NCBI RefSeq assembly: GCF_030684215.1
Contig: NZ_JAUXOV010000076.1
Span: 183,596 to 247,595 of the forward strand
Source: Pseudotabrizicola sp.
GTDB lineage: Bacteria; Pseudomonadota; Alphaproteobacteria; Rhodobacterales; Rhodobacteraceae
Direction of reading: 5' to 3'
DNA length: 64,000 nt
Made by a program: the position numbers and the translations under genes
Shown: positions 60,789-64,000 of the stretch, in pieces
Layout of the letters: every line of letters begins with the position of its first letter
Numbering within the stretch: the first letter of the stretch is position 1
Notes under the pieces: generated by a model
What the model saw: only the letters and a program-made list of their open reading frames with translations
The model's database searches: none
What the model was told of the DNA's origin: nothing

Positions 60789-61849
60789 TGGCGGGGGCGA
60801 TCAAGGGGCCGGGCATCTTTCTGGCGCAGTTCGCAAGCGATGATGCGCCATTCGACAGTTTGCCAAGCATCGCCAGATGGGCGGCGGGGCTGGGCTACAA
60901 GGCCGTGCAGATCCCAACATGGGATCGAAGGCTCTTCGATTTGGACCGCTGCGCCGAAAGCCAGACCTATGCAGACGAGGTACGGGGCATCTGTGCCGAG
61001 GCAGGTGTCGCTATTTCTGAGCTGTCGACCCATCTGCAAGGCCAGCTCGTCGCGGTGAACCCCGCCTATGACGCGGCCTTTGATTCCTTTGCGCCCAAAG
61101 CGGTGCAGGGTAATCCCGCCAAGCGGCAGGCCTGGGCGGTGGATCAGGTGACGAAGGCTGCAACGGCAGCGCAGCGTCTGGGGCTGGCAGGAACCGTCAG
61201 TTTTACTGGGTCACTGGCCTTTCCCTATCTCTACCCTTGGCCGCAGCGTCCGGAAGGTTTGGTGGAAACGACCTTTGCCGAACTTGCCCGACGTTGGTGC
61301 CCGATCCTGGACGCTTATGACGATGCGGGCGTTGATATCGGCTTCGAGTTGCACCCCGGCGAGGATGTGTTCGACGGCGCAAGCTGGGAAAGGTTCCAGT
61401 CTGCCGTCGCCGGACACCCCCGCGCCCGCATCAACTATGATCCGTCCCACTTCCTTTTGCAGGCGATGGATTATCTGGCTTTCATCGACCTCTATCACGA
61501 CCGAATTTCGGCTTTCCACGTCAAGGACGCAGAGTTCCGACCCGACGGACGGCAGGGCGTCTATTCGGGCTATTCGCCTTGGGCCGAACGGGCGGGGCGG
61601 TTCCGCAGCCTTGGAGACGGTCAGGTGGATTTTTCCGCCGTTTTCACCCGCTTGACGCAGCACGGCTATCGGGGATGGGCGGTGATGGAATGGGAGTGTT
61701 TCCTGAAATCGCCCTCCCAGGGTGCGGCCGAAGGCGCGCCGTTTATTGCGCGTCACCTGATTGACGTGACGGACAAGGCTTTTGACGACTTTGCCAACGG
61801 GCAAGTCGACCAAGCGCGTATCGAGCGGATGTTGGGACTTTCGCAATGA
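60788..61849 (+). CDS. Second xylose-isomerase-like TIM barrel
   Basis: A 353-residue barrel of the sugar phosphate isomerase/epimerase family, longer than the one at 54696. Putative metal ligands lie in FELHPGEDVFDG, INYDPSHFLLQAMD, AFHVKDAEFRP and MEWECFLKS. It is likely the elimination or hydration partner of the other barrel in a 3-keto-sugar route. The ATG at 60788 overlaps the previous stop (TGATG). Its stop overlaps the next dehydrogenase by four bases. Confidence 0.82.
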   Translation: MAGAIKGPGIFLAQFASDDAPFDSLPSIARWAAGLGYKAVQIPTWDRRLFDLDRCAESQTYADEVRGICAEAGVAISELSTHLQGQLVAVNPAYDAAFDSFAPKAVQGNPAKRQAWAVDQVTKAATAAQRLGLAGTVSFTGSLAFPYLYPWPQRPEGLVETTFAELARRWCPILDAYDDAGVDIGFELHPGEDVFDGASWERFQSAVAGHPRARINYDPSHFLLQAMDYLAFIDLYHDRISAFHVKDAEFRPDGRQGVYSGYSPWAERAGRFRSLGDGQVDFSAVFTRLTQHGYRGWAVMEWECFLKSPSQGAAEGAPFIARHLIDVTDKAFDDFANGQVDQARIERMLGLSQ

Positions 61850-62970
61850 CCTTGAAACTTGGGATGGTAGGCGGTGGTCAGGGGGCCTTCATCGGCGGCG
61901 TCCACCGGACCGCGGCCCGACTCGATGGACGGTGGCAGCTGGTCGCTGGAGCATTTTCGTCAGACCCGCAACGGGCCGCCACGTCCGCTGCCGAATTTGG
62001 GATTGCGCCGGATCGGGCCTATGCCAATTTTGCCCAGATGGCCTTGGCCGAAGCTGCCCGCCCCGATCGGATCGATGCCGTTGCCATCGTGACACCGAAC
62101 CATCTACACGCCGCGGTCGCGACAGCGTTTCTGCGCGCGGGTATACCGGTGATCTGCGACAAGCCCATGACCGCCACGCTGGCCGAGGCAGAGGCGCTTG
62201 CTGCTTTGGCCCGCGAGACGGCTATGACATTCGTGCTGACTCAGACCTACACCGGCTATCCCATGGTGCGGGAGGCGCGTGCCATAATCGCGCGCGGCGA
62301 CATTGGCGAGGTGCGTCACGTACAGGTGGAATATCTGCAGGATTGGCTTGCAGGCCCCGTCGAACAAAGCGGGCAGAAGCAGGCGGTCTGGCGCACGGAC
62401 CCGCTTCTGTCTGGCGCGGGCGGCTGCATCGCAGATATTGGCACCCATGCGGCCAATCTGGCGACCTTTGTAACGGGCTTGCCGGTGCAGTATGTTCTTG
62501 CGGACCTAACCGCCTTTGAACCAGGCCGCAGGCTGGACGACAATGCATCGGTGCTCTTGCGCTTTGCCTCGGGTGCAAAAGGGATGATCTGGGCAAGCCA
62601 GATCACGCCCGGCACCAAGAATGCCCTTGGCTTGCGTATCGCGGGGTCAAGGGGAGGTCTGGCATGGCAACAGGAAAACCCGGACCTGCTGGAGGTCACC
62701 TTGCTTGGAGAGGCAACCCGCCTGCTGCGCCGCGGTGATGGACTGACAGCAGCGGCGGCACGGATTCCAGCAGGTCATCCCGAGGGTTATCTGGAAGCCT
62801 TCGCGACCCTCTACTCGGACGCTGCCGACCTTCTGGAGCGGGGCGCGACAGGGTGTCCGGAACTAGTCGGTTGCGTCTTGGCCGATGCGCTCGACGGACT
62901 CGCCGGTATGCGGTTCATCGATGCCTGTGTGCGATCAAGCCAAGCGGGGGGAAGGTGGCTTTCTACCTGA
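61846..62970 (+). CDS. Second Gfo/Idh/MocA oxidoreductase, LgdC-like
   Basis: A 374-residue oxidoreductase with GMVGGGQGAFIGGVHRTAAR as nucleotide-binding start, CDKPM at residues 104-108 (catalytic Lys106) and ADIGTHAANL at 196-205. It belongs to a different branch from the dehydrogenase at 56803. In the four-enzyme levoglucosan pathway a second oxidoreductase, LgdC, reduces 3-keto-glucose to glucose, and this gene fits that place. It is the last gene of the operon; no terminator is obvious after it. Confidence 0.8.
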   Translation: MTLKLGMVGGGQGAFIGGVHRTAARLDGRWQLVAGAFSSDPQRAATSAAEFGIAPDRAYANFAQMALAEAARPDRIDAVAIVTPNHLHAAVATAFLRAGIPVICDKPMTATLAEAEALAALARETAMTFVLTQTYTGYPMVREARAIIARGDIGEVRHVQVEYLQDWLAGPVEQSGQKQAVWRTDPLLSGAGGCIADIGTHAANLATFVTGLPVQYVLADLTAFEPGRRLDDNASVLLRFASGAKGMIWASQITPGTKNALGLRIAGSRGGLAWQQENPDLLEVTLLGEATRLLRRGDGLTAAAARIPAGHPEGYLEAFATLYSDAADLLERGATGCPELVGCVLADALDGLAGMRFIDACVRSSQAGGRWLST

Positions 62971-63101
62971 CCTGTGTGGTTCTCCGCGAACGACCGCTCC
63001 CCGCCCCATACGATTTGTGAGCGCAGAAACGGTGGTCGATGTTACATTGCCCTATCGGAAAAGCCGAGGACGTGGCGGGCATGGTGGACAGGAGAGAAGC
63101 C

Positions 63102-63734
63102 ATGCCCATCGAAACACTTCCTGCCCTTCGCCCCGCACGCGCGCCATGGAACAAGGGCCGCATCGTTGGCCAGAAACGCCCCCTGCTGCCCAAACATGTC
63201 TGGTCCATCCGTGTCCGGCTGGAAATGGCCGACAATAAGCGCGATCTTGCGCTTTTCAACATGGCCATTGATTGCAAGCTCCGGGGTTGCGATCTGGTCT
63301 GCCTGAAGGTGAACGATGTTTACGCCGCCGACCGCGTTAAGGAACGCGCCTCCGTGATGCAAAGCAAGACAGGCAAACCTGTCCGCTTCGAGATCACCGA
63401 AACCACGCGACTGACGGTGGAGCGTTGGATCAAAGATCCAGAGATGATCGGTTGCGAATATCTTTGGCCCAGCCGTGTCCATGCCAGCCCGCACTTATCG
63501 ACACGCCAGTATGCGCGGATCATGCGCGACTGGGTTCTCTCGATCGGCCTTGAACCGAGCGCCTATGGCACCCATTCGATGCGACGGACGAAGGTTGCTC
63601 AGATTTACAAGAAGACTGGTAACCTGCGCGCTGTTCAACTTTTGCTCGGGCATACCAAGATGGACAGCACTGTTCGCTATCTTGGGGTCGACCTGGACGA
63701 TGCGCTGTCCTTGTCAGAAGGGATAGATCTGTAA
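63102..63734 (+). CDS. Compact tyrosine recombinase (integrase catalytic domain)
   Basis: A 210-residue tyrosine recombinase. The full catalytic set is visible: R61 (KLRGCDLV), K89 or K92 (QSKTGKPV), H158/R161 (THSMRRTK), H184 (LLGHTKMDS) and nucleophile Y193 (VRYLGV). It lacks the usual N-terminal core-binding and arm-binding domains, with only a short basic lead (PARAPWNKGR). Such short recombinases are common on plasmids and islands of Rhodobacterales. GGAGAGAAGCC precedes the ATG at 63102. The frame opening at 63039 has no ribosome site. Confidence 0.85.
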   Translation: MPIETLPALRPARAPWNKGRIVGQKRPLLPKHVWSIRVRLEMADNKRDLALFNMAIDCKLRGCDLVCLKVNDVYAADRVKERASVMQSKTGKPVRFEITETTRLTVERWIKDPEMIGCEYLWPSRVHASPHLSTRQYARIMRDWVLSIGLEPSAYGTHSMRRTKVAQIYKKTGNLRAVQLLLGHTKMDSTVRYLGVDLDDALSLSEGIDL

Positions 63735-63861
63735 CTACTCCTGCCGATCGGCGTTTCATGCGCCGGTCGGCCCTTGGCCGACGGTCAAGGTCACACTGAC
63801 GAATGACCGCTTGGTGACAGCAGTTTGCACCATTAGTAAGTGGGCTTGTGTTCCGCATTGT

Positions 63862-64000
63862 TAGGCTCCAGACTCATTGATGATCAAAGCCAGAAGAGGA
63901 CGGTTGCGGCCATGGCGACAGCGGAGAGGAAGACCTTCGGGCATCTGTCGTAGCGCGTTGCCACTCGTCGCCAGTCCTTGAGCCTTCCGAACATGATCTC
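63862..64000 (-). mobile_element. End of an IS5-family insertion sequence (cut by window edge)
   Basis: The terminal part of an IS element lies here: the transposase C-terminus plus about 22 bases of terminal sequence, TTAGGCTCCAGACTCATTGA, that looks like an IS5-type end. The exact outer end cannot be fixed without the other terminus. Confidence 0.6.
63884..64000 (-). CDS. IS5-family transposase, C-terminal 38 residues
   Basis: The minus strand reads EIMFGRLKDWRRVATRYD followed by RCPKVFLSAVAMAATVLFWL and a stop at 63886-63884. This is the standard C-terminus of IS5-type DDE transposases: the E of the EIMFGRLKDWR motif is the last catalytic acid, and it is preceded outside the window by the YxxR pair. 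Whether the whole gene is intact cannot be seen. Confidence 0.85.
   Translation of the reverse strand, partial: EIMFGRLKDWRRVATRYDRCPKVFLSAVAMAATVLFWL

Larger units (their letters stand above)
47907..64000. mobile_element. Putative genomic island inserted at a tRNA-Gln gene (right end outside)
   Basis: The span starts at a tRNA-Gln fragment. It contains an FkbM gene of different composition, a truncated ORF, a complete IS66-family element, a self-contained sugar-catabolic locus, a tyrosine recombinase and an IS5-type end. No house-keeping gene occurs in these 16 kb. The other boundary, expected at an intact tRNA-Gln, is not in the window. The sugar locus itself has host-like GC, so it may have been acquired earlier or from a relative. 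Confidence 0.4.

Noticed and set aside
1..64000. CRISPR array or rRNA genes
   Set aside because: No regularly spaced direct repeats and no rRNA-like sequence were seen anywhere in the window.

Overview
The window is a piece of the chromosome of a high-GC alphaproteobacterium. Gene content and order point to the Rhodobacterales (Rhodobacter, Paracoccus and roseobacter relatives). The evidence is a lysis pair of the gene-transfer-agent (GTA) type, an argS-SPOR-nagZ-scpA-scpB run, purL-bolA-grxD, zwf-pgl-pgi, an aroK/aroB pair, an IalB protein, and a RamA-like/MeTr/MTHFR set on one strand. All names come from reading translated sequence and motifs; no database search was possible.

Layout. 1-8.5 kb: 5' end of transketolase, a zapA operon, then grxD, bolA and purL, a densely structured intergenic RNA candidate (4884-5054), a LysR regulator, an acyltransferase, murI and ccmE. 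8.5-20.6 kb: GTA-type endolysin and holin, argS, cell-envelope and chromosome-segregation genes, an HNH nuclease, an MgtC-like protein, and zwf-pgl-pgi behind a LacI-type palindrome. 20.5-26.9 kb: a decayed glycosyltransferase, small secreted proteins, tRNA-Gly(CCC), a VWA protein, and an ECF sigma/anti-sigma/fasciclin module. 27-31.8 kb: a one-carbon cluster (RamA-like reactivator, cupin, pterin-binding methyltransferase, MTHFR, small virulence-factor-domain protein), probably part of a split B12-dependent methionine synthase. 32-47.9 kb: ppx-rlmE, two murein enzymes, an lpxD-acp-KAS group, ialB with a small RNA candidate upstream, a HerA-like ATPase, a CorC-type protein, xerD and aroKB.

The ordinary chromosome stops after the aroB terminator. 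At 47907-47929 lies the 3' end of a tRNA-Gln without its body, oriented as expected for the distal attachment site of an integrated island. To its right come an A/T-richer FkbM methyltransferase, an ORF cut by a complete IS66 element that has no target duplication, a 10-kb sugar-catabolic locus, a compact tyrosine recombinase and the end of an IS5-type transposase.

The sugar locus (52.1-63.0 kb) is the most interesting part. It has a complete import ABC transporter, two Gfo/Idh/MocA oxidoreductases and two xylose-isomerase-like TIM barrels. This is the enzyme set expected for an oxidation, elimination, hydration, reduction route through 3-keto sugars, as known for levoglucosan. It is controlled by a ROK regulator lacking the usual zinc and sugar motifs. 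That regulator overlaps a gene for a second copy of the periplasmic binding protein without a signal peptide. I propose that this cytosolic binding protein is the sugar sensor for the regulator.
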